IMG/VR virus record: IMGVR_UViG_3300021475_000018
Coordinates: 1 to 52,603 of that record
Origin: a virus
Length of the DNA stretch: 52,603 nucleotides
Direction: 5' to 3' (one strand)
The notes under the pieces were generated by a model. The model made no database searches, had not been told where the DNA came from, and saw only the letters and a program-made list of their open reading frames with translations. Positions 7,553 through 15,801 of the stretch are shown here, piece by piece (position 1 is the first letter of the stretch; every line of letters begins with the position of its first letter). The translations under genes and the position numbers were made by a program.

Positions 7553-7581
7553 TTGATGTATGACAATTTGGCGTGTTATCG
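7553..7581 (+). promoter_or_regulatory. rightward promoter with operator for the 7627 structural unit
   Basis: TTGATG (7553-7558), 17-bp spacer, TTATCG (7576-7581). The 9-mer operator TGTATGACA (7557-7565) overlaps the -35 and spacer. A hairpin ATAG-GAGG-CTAT (7612-7623) places the Shine-Dalgarno of the 7627 gene in its loop. Confidence 0.5.
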
Positions 7582-7626
7582 GTGATTTGGTGAAGATTTC
7601 CAACCGGGCCCATAGGAGGCTATACC

Positions 7627-8364
7627 GTGCAAATTGTTAACCAGCCCATCTTGGGCGGCGGTTTCCGCCACTACTCAGGTTTGCTGCCTGCCATCAACGC
7701 AGCCGGCGACCCCTTCCACGCTTCTGTGAGGCTTTTCCACGTCCCGGCTGCGGACACCAACGCGATGTTCCGCGGAGATATCGCCGTTTCGTCATCGGGC
7801 GCGATTGGCACCCAAGGCGGTGCGGACAATCCGGCCAACATCGGACCGCCGGCCGCAACGCCGGCAACGACCGTCATCGGCAACGGCGGCGGCTCAGGTC
7901 TAGGCAACCAATCGATTGCGCCCAATATCACGCGCTGGGTGCCCGCCGATACTACGTCGCTGATTGTCGGTGCCATCGTCGGCTTCGGTCCGATCACGCT
8001 GTACATGGCCAAGAACGGCTTCCAGTACAAGCCGGCGAGTTTCGAAGCATGGTTCTGGGTGGAGACGGACCCGGCCATGGAATTTACCGCAACCGTACCC
8101 ACCGTGCCCGGCACTGCATTCAATTTGCAGCTCATGGATGGCATCGACGTGAAAGCCAACGCCGGCTTTCAATCGACGCGCTTCGGTATTTCGGGCCTGT
8201 CGCTGGACCCTGCCACCATCGCGACCACGGCTACGCTGCCCCTGCGCATCTTGGGTTCGGGCGAGCAGATCGGCAACGACCCAACTTCGCCGGGTTTCGT
8301 TGCCAAGGTGACTTTCAACAAAAGCCGCCACGCATTCGCCAACGGCGCGTTCGTCGCCGACTAA
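7627..8364 (+). CDS. structural protein, possibly abundant
   Basis: 245 aa from a GTG start behind AGGAGG. No signal peptide. Gly/Ala/Thr-rich and beta-strand-like throughout, with alternating hydrophobic residues, typical of decoration or tail structural proteins. It stands first in the fibre/surface region under the operator-bearing promoter, and a terminator at 8997 would raise its expression with the next gene relative to the rest. No family recognised; head decoration, tail or exported surface roles are all open. Confidence 0.65.
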   Translation: MQIVNQPILGGGFRHYSGLLPAINAAGDPFHASVRLFHVPAADTNAMFRGDIAVSSSGAIGTQGGADNPANIGPPAATPATTVIGNGGGSGLGNQSIAPNITRWVPADTTSLIVGAIVGFGPITLYMAKNGFQYKPASFEAWFWVETDPAMEFTATVPTVPGTAFNLQLMDGIDVKANAGFQSTRFGISGLSLDPATIATTATLPLRILGSGEQIGNDPTSPGFVAKVTFNKSRHAFANGAFVAD

Positions 8365-8404
8365 CAGCCCGTCAACCGTAACGTTGAAACGAGGATACAG
8401 GACA

Positions 8405-8983
8405 ATGAAGGAATTTCTTTCCAAGCTGAAGGGCGCAGCGATCGCGGTTGCGGCCGTCGTTGCTTTGATGCTGCCGACCGGTGGCGCTTTGGCCCAGACC
8501 ATCACCGCGCTCCCAAACAACGTCATCATCAACAGCGTTCTGGACATGGGCAACGGCCCCATGGAACTGAAGGTGCTGCAAGGCAACGGGTGGTTGTTCA
8601 CTGCGCAGGGTGCCGGCGTCGGCTCCACGTCGGGTTCGTCCACCACGTTGACGCTCACGGCGACCGCCGCTGCGGACCCGCCATGTGTAGGTTGCGAAAT
8701 TTCCGGCGCCGGCATCACGTCGGGCACCACCGTGGCAGCGTTCAACGGCACCACCACCATCACGCTCTCCGCGGCGATGACGGTTGCGGCGTCCACCCCG
8801 CTTGCATGGGGAATGGCCTGCCCGACCTTCGCAGCGCTGTCCGGCCTGCCCCCGGTACCAAATGTCGGATTGCCGGCTGCCGGCGGCGGTGACTTGCCGC
8901 TGTACACGCAGGCACGGGTCTGTCTTTTGGCGCAGAACGGTCCCGGCCTTACCGTGCTGCCCTTCCCGATCGGCGCGCACTAG
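8405..8983 (+). CDS. exported protein with Sec signal peptide, 192 aa
   Basis: The N-terminus has Lys residues, a hydrophobic core (AAIAVAAVVALML) and an ALA-Q cleavage site near residue 31, a textbook Sec signal. The mature part is beta-rich with Thr/Ser/Gly repeats (GSTSGSSTTLTLTATAAA) and two Cys pairs (CVGC, then later C residues) that could form disulfides in the periplasm. Followed by a terminator. Unusual for a phage structural region; see findings. Confidence 0.7.
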   Translation: MKEFLSKLKGAAIAVAAVVALMLPTGGALAQTITALPNNVIINSVLDMGNGPMELKVLQGNGWLFTAQGAGVGSTSGSSTTLTLTATAAADPPCVGCEISGAGITSGTTVAAFNGTTTITLSAAMTVAASTPLAWGMACPTFAALSGLPPVPNVGLPAAGGGDLPLYTQARVCLLAQNGPGLTVLPFPIGAH

Positions 8984-8996
8984 CAGCGCTTAGCGG

Positions 8997-9020
8997 CCGG
9001 GGGCTTCGGCTCCCGGTTTT
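8997..9020 (+). terminator. rho-independent terminator or attenuator
   Basis: An 8-bp stem (CCGGGGGC with GCTCCCGG) closed by a TTCG tetraloop, followed by TTTT and ACTTT. It lies between 8983 and the next start at 9045 in the same direction, so it probably attenuates rather than ends the unit. Confidence 0.7.
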
Positions 9021-9044
9021 ACTTTCAACCGGAGGACTGCTTCC

Positions 9045-9338
9045 ATGCGTAAATATTTCGCTTGCGCGCTCGCGATGTCGCTTGCTTTCTCCGCTCCGAT
9101 CGCGGTTGCGGCGCAGACTTCTAAGCAGGGCATGCCAACCATTCACGTTCCGTACAGCGGCGCGGTCAAGGTGCCCTTCATGACGACTGCGCAGCTTCCG
9201 ATTTGCGATAGCTTCAACATCGGCATCATTCTTGGCGTCACCGATGCAACGACGCCGACGTACAACGGTGCGCTGACCGGCGGCAGCAACGTTGCCGTGC
9301 TTGTCGTGTGCAACGGTGCTGCTTGGAAATCGATGTAG
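9045..9338 (+). CDS. exported protein with Sec signal peptide, 97 aa
   Basis: GGAGG lies before the ATG. Residues 1-22 form a signal peptide (RKYFACALAMSLAF, cleavage near AVAAQ). The mature part is about 74 residues with two Cys and beta-like segments (IIGVTDATTPTYNGALTG style). Sits between another exported protein and fibre genes. No family recognised. Confidence 0.7.
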   Translation: MRKYFACALAMSLAFSAPIAVAAQTSKQGMPTIHVPYSGAVKVPFMTTAQLPICDSFNIGIILGVTDATTPTYNGALTGGSNVAVLVVCNGAAWKSM

Positions 9339-9353
9339 CAAGGAGCTGCCGCC

Positions 9354-9671
9354 GTGGCTATGAACCCCATCGTTTCCGTTCCGCGCGACTATCAGCAATG
9401 GTCGAACAACGTCATTCCGGTTATCGACTTTCCGTGCAAAGCCGGTGTGTACACGTTCACAGCGACGGCGACGGCTTGGGGTACGGCGCAGCTTCAGCGC
9501 ATGGTCGCGGACCCCGTACTAGGCGCCGAGTATATCAACATCGGCGCCGCGATTGTGGCCAATGGCATGACCGAGTACCACTTGGCGGCGGGGCAGTATC
9601 ATTGGGCCATCGCGGGAACGACTGGCTTTTCCGGCGTGTTCGAACGTACGGGTTCGTGGGCAGGAAGGTAG
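9354..9671 (+). CDS. hypothetical virion/fibre-region protein, 105 aa
   Basis: The GTG at 9354 follows AAGGAG; the in-frame ATG two codons later is an alternative start. No signal peptide. A compact beta-rich protein with conserved-looking aromatic residues (YQQW, YHWAIAGTTGF). Neighbours are fibre and exported proteins, so a role in the tail or fibre is likely but unproven. Confidence 0.65.
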   Translation: MAMNPIVSVPRDYQQWSNNVIPVIDFPCKAGVYTFTATATAWGTAQLQRMVADPVLGAEYINIGAAIVANGMTEYHLAAGQYHWAIAGTTGFSGVFERTGSWAGR

Positions 9672-9675
9672 TTGA

Positions 9676-10275
9676 GTGACGTATACGCCGTCAACCGATC
9701 TTCTCGCGCTGTTGCGGAATACGGCGAACGGCGAACGCGTAACCAGTGTCCCCGGGCTCGATTGGGTTGTTGCTGCGCTTGCGCGCGCCGGTTTGATTAC
9801 TTTGGTTGTGAGCCAAACTGCGCCGACTGTTAATCAAGCAATTACGGCGTGGTTTAAACCAAATATTCCCTCATGGACCGCCGAAGGTGTTTTGTTTTTG
9901 TGGAACGGCACAGCATACGCGCCAGCCACGCCCGCATTGTGGAACCAAGTCATAAGTTCCAGCGGCTCGGCGACGCTGAACTATGTTACGATAAATGCAC
10001 TCGGAACCGGTGCATACGCTGCACAGCCAGCCGATGACGTGATTTTGATTAAGTCAGGTGTAGGCGCACCGTTCACGGTAAACGTTGACTGGAGTGCGCG
10101 CACAAAGAAGCTAACCGTTGTTGACAGCGGATTGGGTGCTTTGGCGAACAACATCACCATTGTACCTAAAGCGGGCCAGACGCAAATGGGCACGTTGAAT
10201 TATCAGTACCCCATCGACAGCAACGGCGGAAGTATCACACTCACGCCACTACCGGACGGTTCGGGAGCCTACTAG
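9676..10275 (+). CDS. fibre-module protein, paralog A, 199 aa
   Basis: GTG start. The first about 95 residues (PSTDLLALLRN, PGLDWVVAALARAGLITL, TAWFKPNIPSWTAEGVLFLWNGTAYAPATPALW) are shared with the proteins at 14647 and 15801, while the C-terminal half is unique and beta-rich. A common N-terminal docking domain with variable distal parts is the usual design of phage fibres. The stop overlaps the next GTG (TAGTG). Confidence 0.7.
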   Translation: MTYTPSTDLLALLRNTANGERVTSVPGLDWVVAALARAGLITLVVSQTAPTVNQAITAWFKPNIPSWTAEGVLFLWNGTAYAPATPALWNQVISSSGSATLNYVTINALGTGAYAAQPADDVILIKSGVGAPFTVNVDWSARTKKLTVVDSGLGALANNITIVPKAGQTQMGTLNYQYPIDSNGGSITLTPLPDGSGAY

Positions 10276-11876
10276 TGAAAAAGCTTTGTTATATCGCCGT
10301 TGCATTGTTGGCGTTCATCGCGCCGGCAACAGCGCAGGTTAACCCCGGCACGTCGCCGCTGTCAATTGCTAAGGGCGGCACCGCGGCGAACACGCGCGCG
10401 GGTGCGGCGATGAATATTCTTCCTGCGTTCACGGGTGACGTGACAAGCAGTTTGGGTGGGTTTGTACTCACGCTTGCAATTGTGAACAGCAATGTCGGTT
10501 CTTTTGGCTCCGCGACGCAATGCGTGAGTTTCACAACGAACGCCAAAGGTTTGATTACGGCCGCTGCCGTGGTGACATGCACGCCGGGCATCGCGGCCGT
10601 TACCGGGCTTGGGACGAACGTTGCTACGGTGCTTGGTGCTGCCGCCAACGGTTCCGGTGGCGTCGTTGCCCCGACACCAACGCGAGCCGGGGACGTCGTT
10701 TATTGGAACGGAACAACGTGGGTCACGCTAGCAGGCAACAATTCTGGAACGAACGTCCTGCAAGAAACTTCGGCCGGCGTGCCGTCTTGGGTTGCTGCTT
10801 CTGGCGGCGGTACGATGCTGAGCTTGACGCCCGGCGGCGGCTTGGTGTCTTCAGTCACCGCAGCATGTTCGCAAACTGCGGTGACCACAAGCGGTACGTT
10901 TTCGGCTGCGCATTGCATCAACGCGCAAAGCGGGACTTCGTACGCTATTCAAGATAGCGACCGCGCAAAAACTATCATTGCCAACAACGCTGCGGCTCAG
11001 GCGTACGCTATCGCGCAAGCAGGTGCCGCTTCTGCGTTCCAATCAGGCTGGTATACCGATATTCAAAACAGTTCGGTTAACGCCGCAGCCATAGTCACCA
11101 TCACTGCTTCAACTTCGCAATTGTGTGCACAAGGAACGTGCGCACCTACGTACAAAATACTACCCGGACAGTTTGCGCGTATTTCATCGGACGGTACGAA
11201 CTACCAAGTTACAATGAACCCGGCGCTAAAAGCGCAGACAAGGCAAGTATTTCTTTCGGGTACCGGCGCTACGTATACGACGCCAACGCCGGCACCGCTC
11301 TATGATGTTATTCGCATGCAGGGCGGCGGTGCCGGCGGCGGCGGTTCGGGCACTGGTGGCGGCGCTGGTACGGTTGGAAATGCAAGCTCCGTTGTCGTGA
11401 GCAGCACCACCATTACCGCAGGCGGCGGCGGTGCGGGTTCGGCGGGCGGCGGTTCGGCATCGGGGGGTACTAATACCAACTGTACGACTGGGATTGTTGC
11501 CGCCGTTACAAGCGCAGTTGGGTATTCAGGCGGAGCCAGCGGTGCGGCTTCCGGGGGAACCAACATTCCGGGCGGAGCCGGTGGGAGTACGTCAACGGGC
11601 GCGGGCGGCGGCGGTGGCAGCACTTCGCCCGGCGCGGGCGGCCCCGGCGCCACGAACAGCGGCGGAGGCGGTGGCGGTGCGGGTGATGGGTCTGTGGGTC
11701 CGTCAGGCAGCGGCGGCGCGGGCGGCGCTTATTGCGAGCTGGTAATATCGCCCGTACCTGCAACTATGACGTACACTGTCGGGGCCACGGCGGCTGCCGG
11801 CTCCGCAGGTACTAGCGGCGCAGCCGGTGGTGTCGGCGCTGCTGGGGATATTATCTTTGAGGAACACTATCAATGA
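10275..11876 (+). CDS. tail-fibre-like protein with signal peptide and Gly-rich tip
   Basis: 533 aa. Residues 1-21 look like a Sec signal (KKLCYIAVALLAFIAPATAQ). A fibre repeat follows (FTGDVTSSLGGFVLTLA, NSNVGSFGSA, KGLITAA), as in many tail fibres, then a mixed middle. The last about 180 residues are extreme Gly-rich (GGG blocks) ending DIIFEEHYQ, the pattern of polyglycine receptor-binding tips of fibres and adhesins. A signal peptide on such a protein is unexpected and suggests export, or a hydrophobic virion anchor. The GTG overlaps the previous stop. Confidence 0.75.
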   Translation: MKKLCYIAVALLAFIAPATAQVNPGTSPLSIAKGGTAANTRAGAAMNILPAFTGDVTSSLGGFVLTLAIVNSNVGSFGSATQCVSFTTNAKGLITAAAVVTCTPGIAAVTGLGTNVATVLGAAANGSGGVVAPTPTRAGDVVYWNGTTWVTLAGNNSGTNVLQETSAGVPSWVAASGGGTMLSLTPGGGLVSSVTAACSQTAVTTSGTFSAAHCINAQSGTSYAIQDSDRAKTIIANNAAAQAYAIAQAGAASAFQSGWYTDIQNSSVNAAAIVTITASTSQLCAQGTCAPTYKILPGQFARISSDGTNYQVTMNPALKAQTRQVFLSGTGATYTTPTPAPLYDVIRMQGGGAGGGGSGTGGGAGTVGNASSVVVSSTTITAGGGGAGSAGGGSASGGTNTNCTTGIVAAVTSAVGYSGGASGAASGGTNIPGGAGGSTSTGAGGGGGSTSPGAGGPGATNSGGGGGGAGDGSVGPSGSGGAGGAYCELVISPVPATMTYTVGATAAAGSAGTSGAAGGVGAAGDIIFEEHYQ

Positions 11877-12172
11877 TGCCGGACCCAAAAGTAAGGTGCC
11901 CCGCAACAGCCTTCACGCGCACATGCCGTGAAATCCTGGGGGAGTGCGACTGTCCGAAATTCGTCAGTGTCAAGGGCCACGACCCGCAAACCGGCGCCGT
12001 TGTTGATCGGCATGGTTGCGTGGACAGCTTCTTGCCGCTACTATTGATTGAAAATGCTCAGGTGTCGCGGCAAACTGGCGCGGCTGTCGAAAGCCTGCGT
12101 AACGAAATTGTCAAGAGTGCTGAAGATCGGCAGGTTGCGCTCGCAGCGGCTCAGCAACGATTTCTGAGGTAA
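11873..12172 (+). CDS. hypothetical protein with Cys motif, 99 aa
   Basis: Starts in an ATGA overlap with the fibre gene. The N-terminal half has Cys at CPATAFTRTC, ECDCPKF and HGCV, a likely metal-binding or disulfide knot. The C-terminal half is an amphipathic helix, coiled-coil like (ENAQVSRQTGAAVESLRNEI). Small proteins of this type are common next to fibre and lysis genes, but function is unknown. Confidence 0.7.
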   Translation: MMPDPKVRCPATAFTRTCREILGECDCPKFVSVKGHDPQTGAVVDRHGCVDSFLPLLLIENAQVSRQTGAAVESLRNEIVKSAEDRQVALAAAQQRFLR

Positions 12173-12178
12173 AGAGTC

Positions 12179-12469
12179 ATGCAAATCTATAACCGGGGAA
12201 CGACAGTGCATCACCACCTTGACACCCTTAACTGGCCGGTGCTGGGCGTGAACGCCGCTGTTTTACCGTGGTTGAACGATCTGTGGACTTACGTTCCGGC
12301 TCCCACAGCGATCTACATGATTGTGTCGGCGGCCTTTATGTTGTTCCAGATGTCTGATAAGCTGGGCTTGCTGCACCGTTTCAAGCGGCACGCACCGGAG
12401 ACGGCAGAAGATCGGCGGGCAACTTCCATCATCAAGGAGCTGCCGGATGTCCCACAACAGGAGCACTGA
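12179..12469 (+). CDS. membrane protein, holin candidate, 96 aa
   Basis: One clear hydrophobic helix (about residues 42-60, TAIYMIVSAAFMLFQM) and a weaker hydrophobic stretch before it (WPVLGVNAAVLPWLNDLW), followed by a basic and then acidic C-terminal tail. Size and topology fit a class II/III holin. The gene at 19868 is another holin candidate nearer the endolysin, so this may be an accessory or antiholin. Confidence 0.6.
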   Translation: MQIYNRGTTVHHHLDTLNWPVLGVNAAVLPWLNDLWTYVPAPTAIYMIVSAAFMLFQMSDKLGLLHRFKRHAPETAEDRRATSIIKELPDVPQQEH

Positions 12470-12472
12470 GCG

Positions 12473-12802
12473 ATGACTGCTTTCAAAGGCCACAAGACGG
12501 GCTTCAATCCCAAGGGCAGCAACGCATGCGTGCCCAACGAAATGGGTCCGCCAACGACGAAGTTCAACGGGCGCCCTGCGGTGCCGGCTGGACCGCTGAA
12601 GCGCTACCCGGGCGCGGCTGCGGACATTTCGAACGGCAATCGTCGGCTCGCGAAGGCCAACCATGGCGAAGGCGATGGCAGCGGCGTGACTTTCAGCGGC
12701 GCCCCCAGCGGCTTCAAGAATACCGGAGGAATGTCCAGCGGTCGCAAGCCTGGGGGTATGGGCGGCAAGCGCAGCAAGGATATGTCGGACAATCGGAAAT
12801 AA
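12473..12802 (+). CDS. Gly/Lys-rich hypothetical protein, 109 aa
   Basis: Low-complexity, basic, rich in Gly, Lys, Asn and Pro; probably disordered. Starts three bases after the previous stop. No family recognised. Such basic disordered proteins can bind nucleic acid or act as glue in virions. Confidence 0.6.
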   Translation: MTAFKGHKTGFNPKGSNACVPNEMGPPTTKFNGRPAVPAGPLKRYPGAAADISNGNRRLAKANHGEGDGSGVTFSGAPSGFKNTGGMSSGRKPGGMGGKRSKDMSDNRK

Positions 12803-12807
12803 CGACG

Positions 12808-13020
12808 ATGGGCAAAGACGCGAAGGGCCACGGTTCTGCTGCTCGCGGCGGCCGGCAAACAAAAATGACCGCCATGCGTTTTGAACACGCGGCCCGTACG
12901 GGCGTGCTTGGTTCAAAGTTCAAGTCGAAAGCGGTGCGTAGCGGTAAGCAGGCGAAGATGACGAAACTAAGATCGTCGTTTCGTTTCAACGCTGCGTTAA
13001 AGTCGCCACGTTCGAAGTAG
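12808..13020 (+). CDS. basic hypothetical protein, 70 aa
   Basis: ATG at 12808, just after the previous gene; a much longer upstream extension of the same frame overlaps that gene and was rejected. Highly basic, with Lys/Arg/Ser/Met and motifs such as RGGRQTKM and SGKQAKM that look like an internal duplication. No family recognised. Confidence 0.6.
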   Translation: MGKDAKGHGSAARGGRQTKMTAMRFEHAARTGVLGSKFKSKAVRSGKQAKMTKLRSSFRFNAALKSPRSK

Positions 13021-13032
13021 AAGGGAACTTAC

Positions 13033-13446
13033 GTGTTCTATCGCCCAGGCGGCACGGCCAAAGCGCCCAATCGTCAGTACGATACGGTCTATGCCGACAC
13101 CATCGGCATGGCTACCGATTGGCTGCCGATCAACAAGGGCGATACGATCGCGGTCAACATCGCGCGCGCCTCCATCGTGTTCGCGAGCGCTGCGCAGAGC
13201 ACGGTGACCGCGACGCCGTTCGCGCCGGAAATGAGCGTAGTTATGGAACTGGCCGTTTTGGGCGGCGCGGCTCCGATCAAGTTTCCAATCGATAACTGGG
13301 AAAACGTAGTCGTTGCTACGTCACGTCGGGCGCATCGCGCGGGTTTTGTACGGTTGAAGATTTTGAACATCAATAACGGCGACGGTACGGGCCTTTTGAT
13401 GGGCTTGCAAATCAGCCGTACGGGCGAGAGCGGAGCGGTGACATGA
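13033..13446 (+). CDS. hypothetical structural protein, 137 aa
   Basis: GTG start 12 bases after the preceding stop. Beta-rich with alternating hydrophobic residues (DTIAVNIARASIVFASAA, FVRLKILNINN) and no signal peptide. Looks like a small virion protein. Coupled by ATGA to the next gene. Confidence 0.65.
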   Translation: MFYRPGGTAKAPNRQYDTVYADTIGMATDWLPINKGDTIAVNIARASIVFASAAQSTVTATPFAPEMSVVMELAVLGGAAPIKFPIDNWENVVVATSRRAHRAGFVRLKILNINNGDGTGLLMGLQISRTGESGAVT

Positions 13447-13592
13447 ACGAACAAGAAATTCGAGCTTGCGTGATGCATGTTCGCGGCGCCATAGCGAACA
13501 ACGACGAAAAGGCAGCGTTGGATGCGATTGAAATCCACAAGGATTTCAATCGCATCGCCGATGCGCTCGAAAAGATGGCGAGCAAGGGGTAG
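13443..13592 (+). CDS. small helical protein, 49 aa, with an internal DNA inverted repeat
   Basis: Starts in an ATGA overlap. Acidic/helical, no family recognised. Its middle coding sequence (13521-13556) is a perfect 16-bp inverted repeat with a 4-nt loop, encoding a stretch centred on IEIHKDF. The gene is small but well placed between two coupled neighbours. Confidence 0.6.
   Translation: MNEQEIRACVMHVRGAIANNDEKAALDAIEIHKDFNRIADALEKMASKG
13521..13556. repeat. perfect 16-bp inverted repeat inside a gene
   Basis: GATGCGATTGAAATCC, loop ACAA, then GGATTTCAATCGCATC. The transcript would fold into a 16-bp hairpin. No T-run follows, so it is not a classical terminator. Confidence 0.85.
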
Positions 13593-13595
13593 CGC

Positions 13596-14225
13596 GTGGG
13601 CGGTTTCGACAACGGGTCAATTCAAGGCGGCGTCTTTTTTCAGGCCAAGCAATTCGGCTCGGTATTGCGCGGCGCCGGCCCGCCCGTGCCCCAATCCGGC
13701 GTTGTCGGCGACGTCTATATCGATACGCAGTCATGGTTTTTGTACGCCAAGCGGAGCGCAGATAATACGGACCCTTGGGGGCACTATTTGTTTCAAGTGC
13801 CCGTGACGTACCGTACGGCGCTGAAGTGGTTTAGCGCATCCGCGCCGGATAGCAGCATAGGCGTGCCCGGGGACTACTGCTTACTTTGGAGCGGCTGGTC
13901 TAACTACGGCATGCAGCCTTCGATCTACGGACCGAAGCAAGCCGCGGGATGGCCCGAAAACGGCAATGGCGGCACTGTTCCGATCGCAGCCGCGGGCGCC
14001 GGAACTGTGTTGCCAGTCGGTTTGCTGGACGAAGGGGCGCCGTTGACGTACAGCACGTCAACGCAGTTGATCGCAGTTGGTTTGGCGGATGAATTTATCC
14101 TCGCTGTTCCGGTTACTGCGGCTGCCGGCGACCCAGTAACGCAGCAAGGATTGCAGTCCGGACCGGCTGCGGTCGCCGTCGTGCTCAATCCGCTGTACAC
14201 CGCCCAGGACGGTCATGGTGTTTAA
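13596..14225 (+). CDS. fibre-module protein, family B copy 1, 209 aa
   Basis: GTG start. The first about 125 residues match the next gene closely in pattern (GFDNGS/TIQGGVFFQ.KQFGS, DPWGHYLFQVP, GDYCLLW, Y.PKQAAGWP). The C-terminal 80 residues form a separate Ala/Val/Thr-rich beta domain. Tandem duplication with divergence is typical of fibre or host-range loci. The stop TAA lies within a GTTTAAAC palindrome. Confidence 0.7.
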   Translation: MGGFDNGSIQGGVFFQAKQFGSVLRGAGPPVPQSGVVGDVYIDTQSWFLYAKRSADNTDPWGHYLFQVPVTYRTALKWFSASAPDSSIGVPGDYCLLWSGWSNYGMQPSIYGPKQAAGWPENGNGGTVPIAAAGAGTVLPVGLLDEGAPLTYSTSTQLIAVGLADEFILAVPVTAAAGDPVTQQGLQSGPAAVAVVLNPLYTAQDGHGV

Positions 14226-14228
14226 ACG

Positions 14229-14657
14229 ATGTCCGGCTTTGACAACGGGACACTTCAAGGCGGTGTCTTCTTCCAATCGAAACAATTTGGTTCGATTATT
14301 CGCGGTTTAGGTCCGCCCGGGCCGGCTGCCGGCGTACAAGGTGATCTGTACATCGATGTCTTGTTGTGGTTCCTGTACGCCAAGCGCGCAATTGACGACA
14401 CAGACCCGTGGGGTCACTACCTGTTTCAAGTGCCCGCGACGTACCAAGCGCAGCTCAAGTGGTTCGGCAATTCCATACCGACGAATGATGTCGGCATCAA
14501 CGGCGATTACTGTTTGATCTGGGGCGGCTATCCGAACTACGGTCTGCAACCTTCAATCCTCGGTCCGAAAGCCGCGGGTGCATGGCCGGGCTCGCCCAAC
14601 GCGGTCGCTGTGACGTTGAACCCGCTGTACACGGCGGAGGACACGCATGGTTTATAA
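14229..14657 (+). CDS. fibre-module protein, family B copy 2, 142 aa
   Basis: Shorter paralog of the preceding gene, lacking its extra C-terminal domain but ending with the same LNPLYTAEDTHG-like tail. Probably a fibre adaptor or small structural module. Overlaps the next start at 14647 by 11 bases. The two copies could bind different fibres to the same virion site. Confidence 0.7.
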   Translation: MSGFDNGTLQGGVFFQSKQFGSIIRGLGPPGPAAGVQGDLYIDVLLWFLYAKRAIDDTDPWGHYLFQVPATYQAQLKWFGNSIPTNDVGINGDYCLIWGGYPNYGLQPSILGPKAAGAWPGSPNAVAVTLNPLYTAEDTHGL

Positions 14658-15801
14658 CCCAGCAACAGACTTTCTCGCACTTTGGCGCAACATCGCTGGC
14701 GTCGTCTCCAAGGTAGAAATGCCGGGGCTCGATTACGTTGTCGCCGCGCTCGCGCGTGCCGGCGTGATCACGCTGTCTGTTTCAGCGACCGCGCCAGTCG
14801 TCAGTCAGTCGACGACGGCATGGCTGCAAACGGCTGTCCCAAGTAATTCGGCCGAAGGCGTATTGTTTCTGTGGAACGCGGTCACAAGCGCGTACGTACC
14901 CGCTACGGCCGCGTTATTTCTCGATCTTTTGGAGGCATCGGCCGGGCAAAGTGGCGTCTCATGGTGGACTTCAGTCGGTGGGCCGCCACTTAATACAGTC
15001 GGCAATAACGGTGATTTTGCTGTCCGTACAGACGAACCAAACGGCATTTACGGCCCGAAAGCCTTGGGCGTGTGGCCCGCCTCTCCGCTGCCCGGCACCG
15101 CTGACGTACTCACGAGCAGTGCGCTTGACAACACGTTCGGCGCAACGGAGGGCGAGCTAGTCTACCGCGGCCCGCTTTTATGGCAAGGGCTCGGCATCGG
15201 CGCCGCCGGGACAGTCTTGACGCCTTCCGGCGGTGTGCCTGCATGGGAAGCACTGTCCGCGCTGCTTGACGCCGTGTTCGGCAACGTGCAGGGCGATATT
15301 TTGTACCGGGACACTGCCGCATGGAAGACGCTTGCCCCGGGTGTGGCGGGCACGGTTTTGACTACCGGGGGTGCGGGCGCCGACCCGTCGTGGCTGTCGT
15401 CGCCGTCCACCTTTCCATCCGGCACAGTCATGCTGTTTCAACAGACCGCGGCCCCCGTGGGCTGGACAAAGCAAACGGCTTTCAATGACTACGGCTTGCG
15501 CGTGGTGTCTGGCGCGGTCGGTTCGACGCCGGGCACCGCTTTTAGCACCGTGTTTGCGCAAACTTCAGTTGGCAATACGGCGCTGAATGCCTCGCAGATA
15601 CCCGCGCATACGCATCCAGTTAGCGCGTTGCAATTCAACACGACGGATAACGGCACCATCGCTGCGATCGGGTACTATTCCAATTCTGGCGGTGCCGGCG
15701 GCGTTGTTACGGATAACAATACAGGCGGAGGCGGTGCGCATAATCACTCGGTCAGCTTGGCTCTGTCGTACGTCGATATGATACTTGCGAGCAAGAACTA
15801 A
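14647..15801 (+). CDS. tail fibre with collar-type C-terminal domain, 384 aa
   Basis: N-terminal about 95 residues are paralogous to those of the 9676 and 15801 genes. The middle repeats the NGDFAV/GPKALGVWP type module seen in family B. The C-terminus (PSGTVMLFQQTAAPVGWTK, ASQIPAHTHP, GGGGAHNHSVSLALSYVDMILASKN) is a phage tail-collar domain with its His-rich AHTH and AHNH metal-binding motifs. So this is a true tail fibre, likely receptor-contacting at the distal end. TAATG overlap with the next gene. Confidence 0.8.
   Translation: MVYNPATDFLALWRNIAGVVSKVEMPGLDYVVAALARAGVITLSVSATAPVVSQSTTAWLQTAVPSNSAEGVLFLWNAVTSAYVPATAALFLDLLEASAGQSGVSWWTSVGGPPLNTVGNNGDFAVRTDEPNGIYGPKALGVWPASPLPGTADVLTSSALDNTFGATEGELVYRGPLLWQGLGIGAAGTVLTPSGGVPAWEALSALLDAVFGNVQGDILYRDTAAWKTLAPGVAGTVLTTGGAGADPSWLSSPSTFPSGTVMLFQQTAAPVGWTKQTAFNDYGLRVVSGAVGSTPGTAFSTVFAQTSVGNTALNASQIPAHTHPVSALQFNTTDNGTIAAIGYYSNSGGAGGVVTDNNTGGGGAHNHSVSLALSYVDMILASKN

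Noticed and set aside
7131-7556. Rightward open frame over the 7.2-7.5 kb gap
   Set aside because: Covers a terminator, a promoter and operators and lies opposite a gene with a strong ribosome site.
7409-7603. Leftward frame over the operators
   Set aside because: Cys/Arg-rich, no ribosome site, overlaps both promoters and the operators.
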